Shown piece by piece: positions 47,531 to 57,880 of a stretch of 64,000 nt of DNA. Positions within the stretch are counted from its first letter, which is position 1. Each line of letters starts with the position of its first letter. The DNA comes from Trogon surrucura (taxonomy: Eukaryota; Chordata; Aves; Trogoniformes; Trogonidae). The stretch spans positions 54,594,264 through 54,658,263 of the forward strand of contig CM036621.1 of NCBI GenBank assembly GCA_020746105.1. The letters run 5' to 3'. Below the pieces are notes generated by a model that saw only the letters and a program-made list of their open reading frames with translations, was not told the origin of the DNA and did no database searches. The position numbers and the translations under genes are program-made.

Positions 47531-49419
47531 AAAAATTGTAAATAATTTTAAAGCTGTTCAATTTCTCCAGTTAAATCCATGTCTTTCTATGTTGTTTCAC
47601 ATTAAATGCATTATCGAAGCCCAATTAGTAAAAAGCAGATCATTGCCTTGAAAAGTAAAATCCTATGTTTATTATAACTTCATGTCAATAACTCTTCATT
47701 CTAAAATACATTCTTTAACCTTACGTAGCTTAAAGGTCAGGCTAGCACATTACTTGAAAAATGAAAAGTACCTAGAGCGTGCAGTTGGTTAATGATGCAT
47801 TCATATTATATATTGTTTATTATCTAGATGCAATGTCAGCACTTAACAACTAAGAATGAATTCTCTGTGCTAGAGTTATGACTGTCATCTCAAGAAAGTA
47901 ACAGAAACAGGCAGAATAAGCCAGTATTAAATGCTAAATCATATGGCAGCTCATGAACTCACCTTTCACCTCAGGGAAGCTGGATTTAATAGAAATCCAT
48001 CAGAGGCAGAAAAATATGACTTGAGCTCAGCCCTTCTGCAGTTCTGCACACCCCGGGCAACTGGGGTGTGTGTCGGAGGGGAAGGCATGCCAAAGGCAGT
48101 CGGGAAGCTCTTGCAGGTGCTGCGGCTTTCACGGGGCTGCTCTGTGAGGCCTCTAGTATCAGGGCCTGTCTGACCTCATGGAGTTTAAAAGCAGTACTTA
48201 GAGTCTCATGCTGTACCTTAGTATACCAGCTTTTGGGAAGGGGCGAGGTGAGAGTTTTTGACTATGTGAGGAAGTCTGTCTGTGAGCAGGGAGCCTCCAG
48301 CCTCATTTTATCCATTTGTGCCCTAACCCTGATATGGGTGGGCAGCTCACTGTGAAGTTTAAGGCTGCTGTGTGCCTGGCACTGAGGTGACCAGCAGGAT
48401 AACTTGAGGAGCAGGGGCTGGGGGAGACAGGGTCAGGCTGCCACCACAGGGGTCTGGGGACACTTGTCATTTCCTCCTGTGCAATACCTGTGAGCTGCAG
48501 GAGAGCTGCAGCAGGGAGGGTAGAGCTAACCATCAGGGCTGAATGTGCCCTTCAGGTTTTGAGAAAGAAAATGCCCATATAAAGTCAGGAGCTGTCACAA
48601 GGAAAGAGCTACACAGCCTCCTTTTCTGCCCTTCATTTGCCTTGCATACATGCAGGGAAAATACACAGAGAGCAGCAATGCTGGCTACTGCTCATACATT
48701 ACTCTTGCTGTTTCCTTCCTACCCCATCTCCTTCTGTCATTCACCGTGCAGGAGCTCGGCACCAGGCTTGTCCTGAGAGCCAGACGATCTCCTCTGCTCT
48801 GTCCTCGCACAGCCAGCCCTGCCCTGCCCTGCCACACTTGCCTGTCTCGATCTCCCCTGCTGTCCACTAATTGGTCACTGCTAGCTTGGCCTGTCAGTTC
48901 TCCTTACAGCCAAGTGGCCTGCCCAGTCATTTCATGTTCTTTATTTTCTAGATTACGTTGTTGCCTGGCTGCATGAAATGCTCTCTCCCTTTCTGCCTTA
49001 GTTATTCCAAGTATCAATCACTCCACAACCACCTTTACTGCTATTAACTTTCTTCCTGTCTTCCAAATCAAAACCCATTTCTCACTTCCATATGTCAACA
49101 GCAGCAACAAGCATCGATTAAATGTCTTTCATTTTTAAAGCACACAGCCTTGCTACCCTTGCTTATATCTTAATGCTTCCCATATGCTTCTCATCAGATT
49201 CTAAATTCCTCTGTTTGCTTCCTCTGAGAAGTCATTCTTCATTATAATAAGTTGCCCCAAGTAAATTTATTCATCATCTTTTTCTATGACAGCCACGTTC
49301 TTTCACTACGGGAAATTAAACACTGTACCATATGGCCAGAGCAGCAAACTTTAGTACTCACTTGCTCAATTGTTTTAACACTTTGCCGCCTTCGTACAAC
49401 AGTCTGTTTGCCACTAGAG

Positions 49420-49439
49420 TGTCAGGCTTCCGCCTGACA
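49420..49439. repeat. Perfect short hairpin
   Basis: TGTCAGGC (49420-49427), loop TTCC, GCCTGACA (49432-49439): an 8-bp perfect stem with a 4-base loop. It lies in a block free of recognised repeats. Function unknown. Confidence 0.7.
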
Positions 49440-50105
49440 TATGCATTAGACACATTAATGGGAAGGCGGAAATTAAGTGAAGTTGACAATGTGAGGAAAG
49501 AACAGTATGATCCCATTTAGTTCCAAAAATTCACTATTCCTACTATTTTTCACTGGATTGGGGGAAAAAAAGGCCCCTTAAACTAATTCCTCTGAACATG
49601 CTACATCATTAGCCTGCTGTGCCACCATATGACACCTTTCAAAATCAGAACAATGTGAGAATTCAGAAGTCTGGGGACAGCATATACATGGCTCTGCTGT
49701 GCATCCCTTTTGTGAGCCTCATACTGTCATTAGCTTTACTTTTCGTGCTGCAGTCGTTCCTCAAGCCACACTAGGTCCTTTCTAATTAATGACACACTAT
49801 CTACTGTTGGAAGCTTAATTTTCTCCCTATTTGTCTTAAGAATTTGGCTCTCCTGACAGTGCCTTTTTGATACATGTAGCAAATTGCATTTATAATATAG
49901 GAGGAATACAGACTGCCTTCCCTGGAGTCTCTTCTGATGTTGACTTCTGGAATATCCTTCTTTTATATATGTGGATTTCTTCTCAGGAGATAAAAGGAAA
50001 ATTAAAAAAAAAAATGGAGTTGAAGATGGCTACATGCTTCCACAAATGTGTTTTATTTCATTGCAGCAGCATGTAATTCTTATGCTTTGATTATTATCTG
50101 TCTTT

Positions 50106-50191
50106 GGGCCAAATCTTAAACTAGAAGGCGGCACCCCTGCCTCTACAGTGAGTAGAATTATATCTGAATATGCAAGGGCTGAATTTGGCCC
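50106..50191. repeat. Short inverted-repeat (MITE-like) remnant
   Basis: GGGCCAAATC at the left end and GAATTTGGCCC at the right end are near-perfect inverted copies enclosing about 65 bases. The 'ggccaaatc...gaatttggcc' ends recur in old amniote dispersed repeats. No target duplication is evident, so it is old or misbounded. Confidence 0.4.
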
Positions 50192-51714
50192 TTCTCTGCA
50201 GACCTCCTTCTGCTCATTTATTGAATTTCTGCTTTGGTCAGGCGGCTAGGAGAAAACTGCTGCCTTCAGTTATGCCATGTTTCTACTCCTGTTTCTGGTT
50301 TACAGCCAGGAGTGACGTAAGAGCCGAGCAGCTCCTAGCTGATGACTGTCCCACTCCTTGGGCGCCTCTTTGCCCCCTCACACTGGAGGGGATGTGACTC
50401 CCGGCTGACTGAGGTGGATCCCACTGAGTCGCTGCAGGTGGGTTTCCTGTGGGTTCATTTCAGTGGAGCACGGGCTGCTGAATGGAGCTGCTGGGTGAGC
50501 TTATGTAACTTCTTTAGATTTCCCTGTGCCTGCTGCAACTCCCGCTCCCAGCTCTTCAGTTTTGCCTCATGACAGACAATGAACTTTTGTTCTGCCACGC
50601 ATTCACATGCCCATGGCCGCAGCCTGGCAACCCCAGTTGTGTGTCGAGCAGTCAGGGACACTCTCAGCAAGGCAGCCGTGCCACTGGGCACACAAACTAT
50701 TTCTCAAAGAGGGAAAGAAAGATTATAAAGTCAATGTGACAGGTGACTCTCATGGGCCAATGCCATTTGTACTGTGTCAAATAGCCAACCGACATTTTTC
50801 TCAAAAAATAGTGTTCTGAAATCAGAAAGTTTAGAGATGATCAAGCCTTCACAAAATTTTATTGATTTTTAACTCTACTGAGCATGAAAAAAATAGCAGC
50901 TTTTACCAGCATTATTCATGCATCAGATAATACATAGTTTTGCATTTTATCAATTCAGTGCTATCCTGTGAGGGCTGAACTTGACTACACCATTACTTCT
51001 GCTGTTGTTCTAAGTTAAGCATTGACAATGTCCTCAGCAGTTTGTTTAAGAGAAAAAGATATGTAATAATAGAGCAAAAAGGCATTTTGGATCCAGCATG
51101 GGGTGCAGAAGGAACTGTGAATAACCTGTGATCTTAAGGAAAAATCAATGACAATTTCTTAAAGCTCAAGACTGGTTTTCAAGTCTGTTGCTAGGGGGAA
51201 AGGCTAGAAATGTGTCTGCTGCTGCTCCTGGACTTCCAGGCAGGTGTGGGCAGCTGCTCAAATGGCAGAAGTCCACAAAGTCCATTTGGGCTCTGTTTGT
51301 GTAAAAGCACCTGCTTTTGCCAAGCTTGCAGCAAGTTTAGAGCTCTGCTCATCTAACACAGAATAACAATATCCAAGGATCTTCATTACATTTCTTCTTT
51401 CTGAATCCAATATTCAGTGAGTGTGTAGGAACCAATAAATTGAATACCTGAAATAAAATTAATAATAAGCAATAAAATGAAGCCTTTCAAAAGTTCTTCC
51501 TGTACTTCAAGTCGTAAGGATTTCATCTGGTGCAAGATTTCCTTTATGCTGGTTTCTCTATTATCTCTGTTGCTCAGTGTGCAGAGTTTCTGCATTATAC
51601 ATGAAGATAGATTTGGGAGCAGAAAGAATCACAGGACTGGGAGGGAGGGCATTAGTGCCCCTCAGCTTTAAGGAAGGAAGGATTATACATATACCATATT
51701 TGACCCCATGTAAT

Positions 51715-52050
51715 GGAGACTGTACCGTCTCCCTGTTCATTCTATTTCAGTGCTTTATCCTCCTACAGAGAGAGAGGGAGAGAGCTCTTTCCAGCATCTT
51801 GTCTAGGCCTGCCATGCAGCAATTTCAATCCATTACTTCTTATTATATCCACCATGAGAAAACAGGTTATGCCTCTCATTTGTGAAGCAGACTTTTATGT
51901 ATTGGAAGACTGTTATCACATCCTCTCCAAGTCTCTTTTAGAATAAGCAAACTCAATTTATTCCATCTTTCCAGACATCTGATCATTCCTGGTTCTCTCC
52001 TTTGGGCTGGTCCTTTTCAGCTGGTCCGTATCTTTCTAAAAGTCTTTTTC
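51715..52050 (-). mobile_element. Ancient degenerate CR1/L3-type LINE remnant
   Basis: Minus-strand order: TTTCAATCCATTACTTCTTA (family: caagccattgctccttgt), ATTGGAAGACTGTTATCACA and TCCTCTCCAAGTCTCTTTTA (family: aagactgctatcatgtcccccctcagtcttcttt), TAAGCAAACTCAATTTATTC, then CTGATCATTCCTGGTTCTCT. This is the C-terminal coding region of an old CR1-group element. There are many indels and no open frame. Confidence 0.7.
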
Positions 52051-55000
52051 TGTCATTCCTGAAAGACTTGATGAGACCTTCACTTGAAGCAGTCAGGGAA
52101 TAATATTTTCCTTTAAGTGCTCTCCATGGCTAAGTGAAAAGGCTGCTAAATGGGCTCGTATAGCTGTTCTCAAGTTTAAAGTATAACTCTCTTTGAATAG
52201 TGTTGGCCTAATGAAAAAAGAAATTACACAGCTCTGGAGCGTACTTATTCACCTGCAAAATGAGCTGGCATTCTAATAAAATATTTAGTCTAAAGACATT
52301 TCTGAGTGAGTCAACACAAATATACATCTACACAAAATTAAGAGTCCATCGCATGTGCGCCACTAAATAGTCAAATAGTAGAGACAAAGTGAATCAGGGA
52401 GTTATGCATTCACTGCTGATAGAGCAGCTCTGAATAGTAGTGCTTTGCCAGCCATTGTGTAAATGCATAGTACATGATAGGCATTGCCTTAAGAGTAAAC
52501 AGCCTAAAGAGGACGGGCAAGCAGTGGTAGGAGATGTCACACTTCACAAGTGGGAGAACCAAACTTGGGAAAGGAACTATTTGCTCAGGATTTTTGTGGC
52601 AAAGAAGAAATTGATACTCACTTTCCTGACCTCCCTTCTTGCCATGTCCATGGGACACTCTTCCCTGCCATGTCCTTAGAGTCTGGCCAGTCCTTAGTTT
52701 GCTCTATCGAGATGCTATCTTTACAGATTTATGACCTTGCAGAGATGCAAAATAGAGCTGCTTCTGCAAAATCTGATGATGTATAATGAGCACAAAGGAG
52801 CCAGATTTGCCATGAAGGACGGCAAAGAAATTCTGTGCAATACCTATGTGTGCAATCTTCTTTTAATCGACTCTGGTTTGAGAAATACTACATTGTCAGT
52901 GGGCAGTCTGTGTTACTACATACAAAGATGAGATCATCTCCTCCTCTTCTGCACTGTCTACACCTGTACCAGCAATTTGGCATGAAATCCTATTTCTATT
53001 GACTTAAATGGATCAGCAGGGATCCCCTTTGGCTGTTGTAAAGCTCTAGGAGAGAAGAAGTATGAGTCAGAGGTTTTCATAAATTGAATATTATAAATTT
53101 TCTGATGGCAGGGATTTGAATGGCTCTTTCTGGGAGTGTCAGCTGGCTTTGTGAGAAGTTTCTTCATTCTGGTGGGGCTCTGCTGACCCCCTTTTCCCTC
53201 TTTCCTCTTCAATCCTAGAGTCAACAGCTTAAATACTGCAGATAGTAAGGATCTTCCACCTCGAATATCTCAAAGTTATTTATGGTAATCTGTCTGGAAG
53301 CAGCCTTGCCCTGGGAAGGAGGAACCGCTGAGCAACCACAAATGCTGCACGCGAGCTCCCTTGTGTGTTCTGAAAGCCTGTACCCCAGCGTCTCCAGGAG
53401 GCTCCCAGCTTGCCCAGTACCATGCTCACTTCTAAGAGGGAAAAGGAAGCCAGCTCACCACATAGCTCACTCTGGATTCCTGAAGTTTGCTCTCCTGCCA
53501 TGAGGCCTTCAGGGATGACAGCCTTCCCTCTGTTTTTATATTCCCAAACTGTGTTGTCTTTTTACAAAGCATTCTTACTTGAAATTAAAACCTGAAAATA
53601 TTTCATTGTTTGATTGTGGTTTAGCTAGCCCCTTCCAGACTGACAGGCACGCTTCTGGGAGATTCTAGGAGAATTCAGAGTGAGGGCTCTTCTCCACAAG
53701 GAAGAATGCATGGCTGAATTGCAGAAAGAGAACGAGATGGGTAAACAGCCACCCTTGGCCACTAAATTGGAGCTCCAAAGCTCCAAATTACCCAGCGTGA
53801 GCCCGCTCTCTCTCTCCCTTGCTCCTCGCTCCCCTGCCATCTCCACATCCCTCAGTCCTCACTCCTCCCCAGCTCCCAGAGTTTGCACAGCAAAAGTTAA
53901 ACCCCCTGGGTTTTAGCAGTTGCAATTTGAGAGAGGGCCAGGCATATTTTCACAGGCTTTTCCAAGCTTGTGGTTTGCGCTGTATTCCCTCTGAGTGTAA
54001 TTTACATAGGGAGGAAAACGAATCTTGCGAAATAGGTCTTACTTAGTGTGTTTAGATTCTGTTCAGTTCAGCTAGCATTGCTCGTGGTTTCAGAGAGCTG
54101 GGCAGCAGTAAAGATGGCATCTGAAAGCGCAGCATTTCCTAGTCACCTCACCCAAACAAAGCACAGGTAGAAAAAAAGAAACAACAAAACCTGAGAAGCC
54201 AGAAACTGCCCACCACAGTCGGATTCCATACTACAACTCTTGTTCCTCCAACCAGGAACCTTTTTTTTTTTCTTTTTCCTTCATTTTTTTTTTTCTCTCC
54301 AGTGCCATATGTACAGCTTGAGGTTATATTGGAACATATAAATCTCATGTGAGCCACAAAGCATTAAGCCACCATTATCCTTATAATTTCATTATCTCAG
54401 TTCCTACCCTGAAACATTTAAAGCTAATTGAACACCCGAGGTTTTCCTGTGAAGTTTAGTTCCTAAACATTATTGAAGTACTGTTGATAAAGCCAAAACG
54501 TACAAAGTCAGCACTTCCTAAAACAGTTTGATTTATTAAAGTAGAAATTTTTTTTTTATGAATAGGATCCGAATGCCAAATAGTTCTTATCATTTCATGT
54601 TTCCATGCCGTGCATTTTAGTTGATTTCCAAGAACAACTACTTAACTTCCATGAAGTTGTGCCAGTTTTCCTTCCCCTCGTAATATCACTTTAAGATGCT
54701 TGCCAGTTTATTCTTTTTAACTATGAGTTTACATTGTATCTTGATATTTTCTTTGTCTTGATTTAAATTGTTTGGCTTTCCTTGTTATTGATGTCACTGG
54801 CTGTCTCTGATACTTTAATGGTTCCCAAATGTTCTCATGTTATAACAGGCTATGTTTTTCAGTAGAAATGTATTTTATGTTCTTGATGAAGTTCATAGCA
54901 TAGAAGACTTTTGTAGCACAGGACATTGGACTAAACGATCATTATGTTCCTCCCCAACATGTAATATCAGTAAAATAGTTTCACATGCATACAGGTTGCT

Positions 55001-57189
55001 TTGTCATTAAAGATAGTTCTGCCTCTACGTTTCTATCTCCAGCCTCATGATATTACAATGATGTTGGATCCAGCTGCAAGATTTGGACTAGAGTTTAAGT
55101 TTGGTGGTTTTCATTTGGCAGGATATAAAGGCACAAGCTGTTATTTTTTTCCAGAATCAAGAATGGTACTCATGCTTCCAGCATCAAGCAGTTTTGCTTT
55201 GATAGAAAGAAAAATATATGAAGAGAGATGGAAAGATGAGAGGTTTCTAGATTTTTTGTGTTTGTACAGGTAGTAGCAATCTTAAACACAATGGCAACTA
55301 GCGAAGCAACAACTAGGGAAGCTGATTTACTACTGAAAATATGATAACTAAACTGAGTAGTAACAAACCTTCACTCCCAATTTCAAATTCAAGTTGCTGA
55401 GCTTGGATCTAAAGTTGAGCTCAGACCTTTATCTGACAAAGAGCTAGCTGTGTTGTTTTCTCAGTACAATAAATTGAAGTAGGCATACAAAAGACACTTT
55501 TAAACTTCATCCTGCTGTTACTCTTCCAAGTAGTTCTGTTGAAGTCACTGAAACTTCAGTTCAAGATCAGCAGGCAGGATTTGGCCTGTTAGATCACTGG
55601 GTCTTTGAGCTGGCCATGACAACGGTTTTTAGTAGCTGTTTTACATGTAATATTACATATCAATTGAAGGAAACAAAAAATCAGGTAACCAGTGGAAAAA
55701 ATGACTGTTTCCCCTTTTAAAAATAAATTGCCAGCAGTTACCATAGTAACTGCTAACAGTGGAGCATTTCAACTGTATTGTGAATGGCAAAGTAAAATAT
55801 TCTCTTTTCTTGGGAGATTTTTTAGATCTCCCAAGAACAAAACAATGGATTAGGTAATCATTGCTTGCATAGCAATTTATCTCCAAGACATAGATGGATG
55901 GGAGGTTGCTCAGCACCTCTACAGTGGTCAGCTAAAAACTGCAAAGCCAAATAATAATTTATTGCCCCAGTTAGTTGGACTGCTACAAAGGAGAATGACA
56001 TAGTGGACCTGGAGGCTGGCCTTCTTTGTCACCTCTAAAAGAGATTTCTGCTAGTCAGATATGAAATTTAGAAGAGGTGATGTGTAAAAAAGCCAAGCAT
56101 GTCCCACTGTCAGAGCTCTCCAGCTGATCCCATTTCCTTTAACTAATTCTTAATGAGAGAAACATTCTCAGCCATTCATGTGTTCCCTACACTAAAAAAG
56201 GTTGCTTTCTTTCTCTTCTAGTTTTTGGATCACCCTCCTTATTTTTCCATCCTGTCTGCTTTCACAGCTACTTAGAAGAACATATTTAAGTCCTTTGGGT
56301 TTGGGGTATCATGGCCCCAGGCCAGGTGAGTAGCAGTCAACTCCAGGGCCTCTCCCCAGGCTGAAGCAGTTATCAAAGCCCCTCTATCCTAAAGGAGAAA
56401 AGGATACTGAAGGAGAGGGAGCAGCAGTCCAAATAGCAGAAAACTGACAACCCTCAAGTTGCGTTGATGAGCATTGGCACTGCAGTCTGCGGTATGGGAT
56501 TAGGACGTTGAGGCTGGGTTTAGAGGAGGTTTATGTTAACCTTCCTCCCCAGCAGCTCTCACCATACTTTTTTTTTTTCTCCACTGGAAAATCTATTAAT
56601 GCTGTTTCCAGTTCAGTTTGACTGAAGCAAATGATGGGGCTTCCACCACTGCTATGCTGAGACTAGTTGCAACTTCACAGGTCTCCTTTTGAGGCATTTC
56701 TCCTGAAAATCCCCTAGACTGTCTTGTTCTTAGGGCACAGGTAGCCATTGTCATGAAGAGTATGAGCATTAGTGCAATTGCCACCAAAAGTAGCGACATT
56801 CAGCAAGGAGGTCCAAAGAGTGACTGGGTACAAAGACTGAGTTACTCTGCCATTCCTTAATCTAACTGCTGCCAGTCAGGTTAGTAGTGGAGAGATAATT
56901 CAGGAAAGCACGGTCTGTTACTTCTACGTTCAGACAAGTGTCAAGATCAAAATCAGGCAGGCCAGGATCCTCAGCTGTTACGAAGAAGTTGAAAGAAGTG
57001 GCACTATCTTGGTTTGCACATCTGAAAAACCTGTGTCTTTGGTTTTTAATCAGTTCCCATCAGGACATGTTGGACCACTTAAAACTCTTTCTTTAGCCTT
57101 TATGTGGCTGGATACTTTTCTTCTTTGAGCCTTATACTTTCTTAAAGTGAAAGGAAAGCCATACCAACTATGGTTAAATATCCCTTTCC
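52051..57189. other. Unique non-coding DNA
   Basis: No gene recognised. It includes T-rich runs at 54261-54296 and the AT-rich block 52090-52310. A diffuse repeat-like stretch at 55508-55588 has the form 'cctgctgttac...gttgaagtcactgaaac...ggcaggatttggcc', reminiscent of old amniote dispersed repeats. The frame 55001-55273 (90 codons) lacks any recognisable domain. Confidence 0.5.
55508..55588. repeat. Possible ancient dispersed repeat
   Basis: ATCCTGCTGTTACTC at the left and GGCAGGATTTGGCCTG at the right are partly inverted around GTTGAAGTCACTG. This is the layout of old amniote 'cctgc...tgaagtcaatgg...gcaggatttggcc' repeats. Strongly diverged. Confidence 0.35.
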
Positions 57190-57330
57190 TTAGTCATTGT
57201 GGTGCCAAACTTTTTAATCTGAGATCTTTTAATCTCTTGTCATAAATCAGTCCTTCAGTCCATTAATCAGGTTTGTTGTTGCTCTTTTAATTCTCTCCAA
57301 TCTGCCAACACCTGCCTGGCTCTGAGATGC
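57190..57330 (-). mobile_element. Ancient degenerate CR1-type LINE fragment
   Basis: The minus frame through this block reads GRLERIKRATTNLINGLKD. It corresponds to the CR1 signature [16 protein letters not shown] seen in the copy at 6 kb. Only this short coding block and its downstream neighbour are recognisable. It lies 0.4 kb from another CR1 fragment and could be part of the same or a separate old insertion. Confidence 0.55.
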
Positions 57331-57740
57331 CCTGGAGAAATGGCAGTGTGTGCTGGTCCTCACCTCAGTGCCGAAGGAGGAGAGGCTGCTACCACCCTGA
57401 AGTCCCACACAGGTTGCTATTGTGCATGGAAAATTCTTACCAGGCAAAAGGAGAGTGGGAGAGACAAAGAATATCTGGTGGAGGTGTGCTGTGCTGAGCT
57501 CAAATGAAATCTTAACTTTGTTTATCATTCGTTTATGTCAGGAAAATATTTGGCATATGCGGTTTGCAGTTACAGCTGATAATAACTTTTCAGGACAGCT
57601 ATCACAGGGGAGCTACTATAAAAATAGTACAATCTGAGTAGGATTGCTTTTTTTCTTTTTAAGTGGTTGATTAGGGCGTCATCAGGTTATATAAATTTAC
57701 CATCATGTATTTCTGTATGTACAGTGAAAGATAAAGCATG
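57331..57740. other. Unique DNA between two CR1 fragments
   Basis: No gene or further element is recognised. Short frames only. Confidence 0.5.
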
Positions 57741-57880
57741 ATCACAGAAACAGAGGACATTTTTTTGGAAGGGACCTTTGGAGACACCTGGTCCAATTTC
57801 CCTGCCAAAGCAGGGCCAGCTTCAAAATCATGTTAGCTTGCTCAGAGTCTTGATTTTCACACTGCAAACATTTCTGCTAA
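57741..57880 (-). mobile_element. CR1 LINE 3'-end fragment, diverged
   Basis: ATCACAGAAACAGAGGACAT is followed by GGAAGGGACCTTTGGAGACA, CCTGGTCCAATTTCCCTGCC, AAAGCAGGGCCAGC and TAGCTTGCTCAGAGTCTTGA. This reproduces the CR1 3' UTR blocks 'tggaagggacctctggaga / tctggtccaacctccctgc / caaagcagggcca / ggttgctcag' on the minus strand. The match fades after 57880. Confidence 0.85.

Larger units (their letters stand above)
47531..51714. other. Unique non-coding DNA with possible conserved blocks
   Basis: No gene recognised. The sub-blocks 47535-47860 and 49235-49505 are AT-rich, complex and repeat-free, and the second contains a perfect 8-bp hairpin. A short inverted-repeat element lies at 50106-50191. 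Overlapping frames at 48543-48976 run through CT-rich DNA and are not credible genes. Confidence 0.5.
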
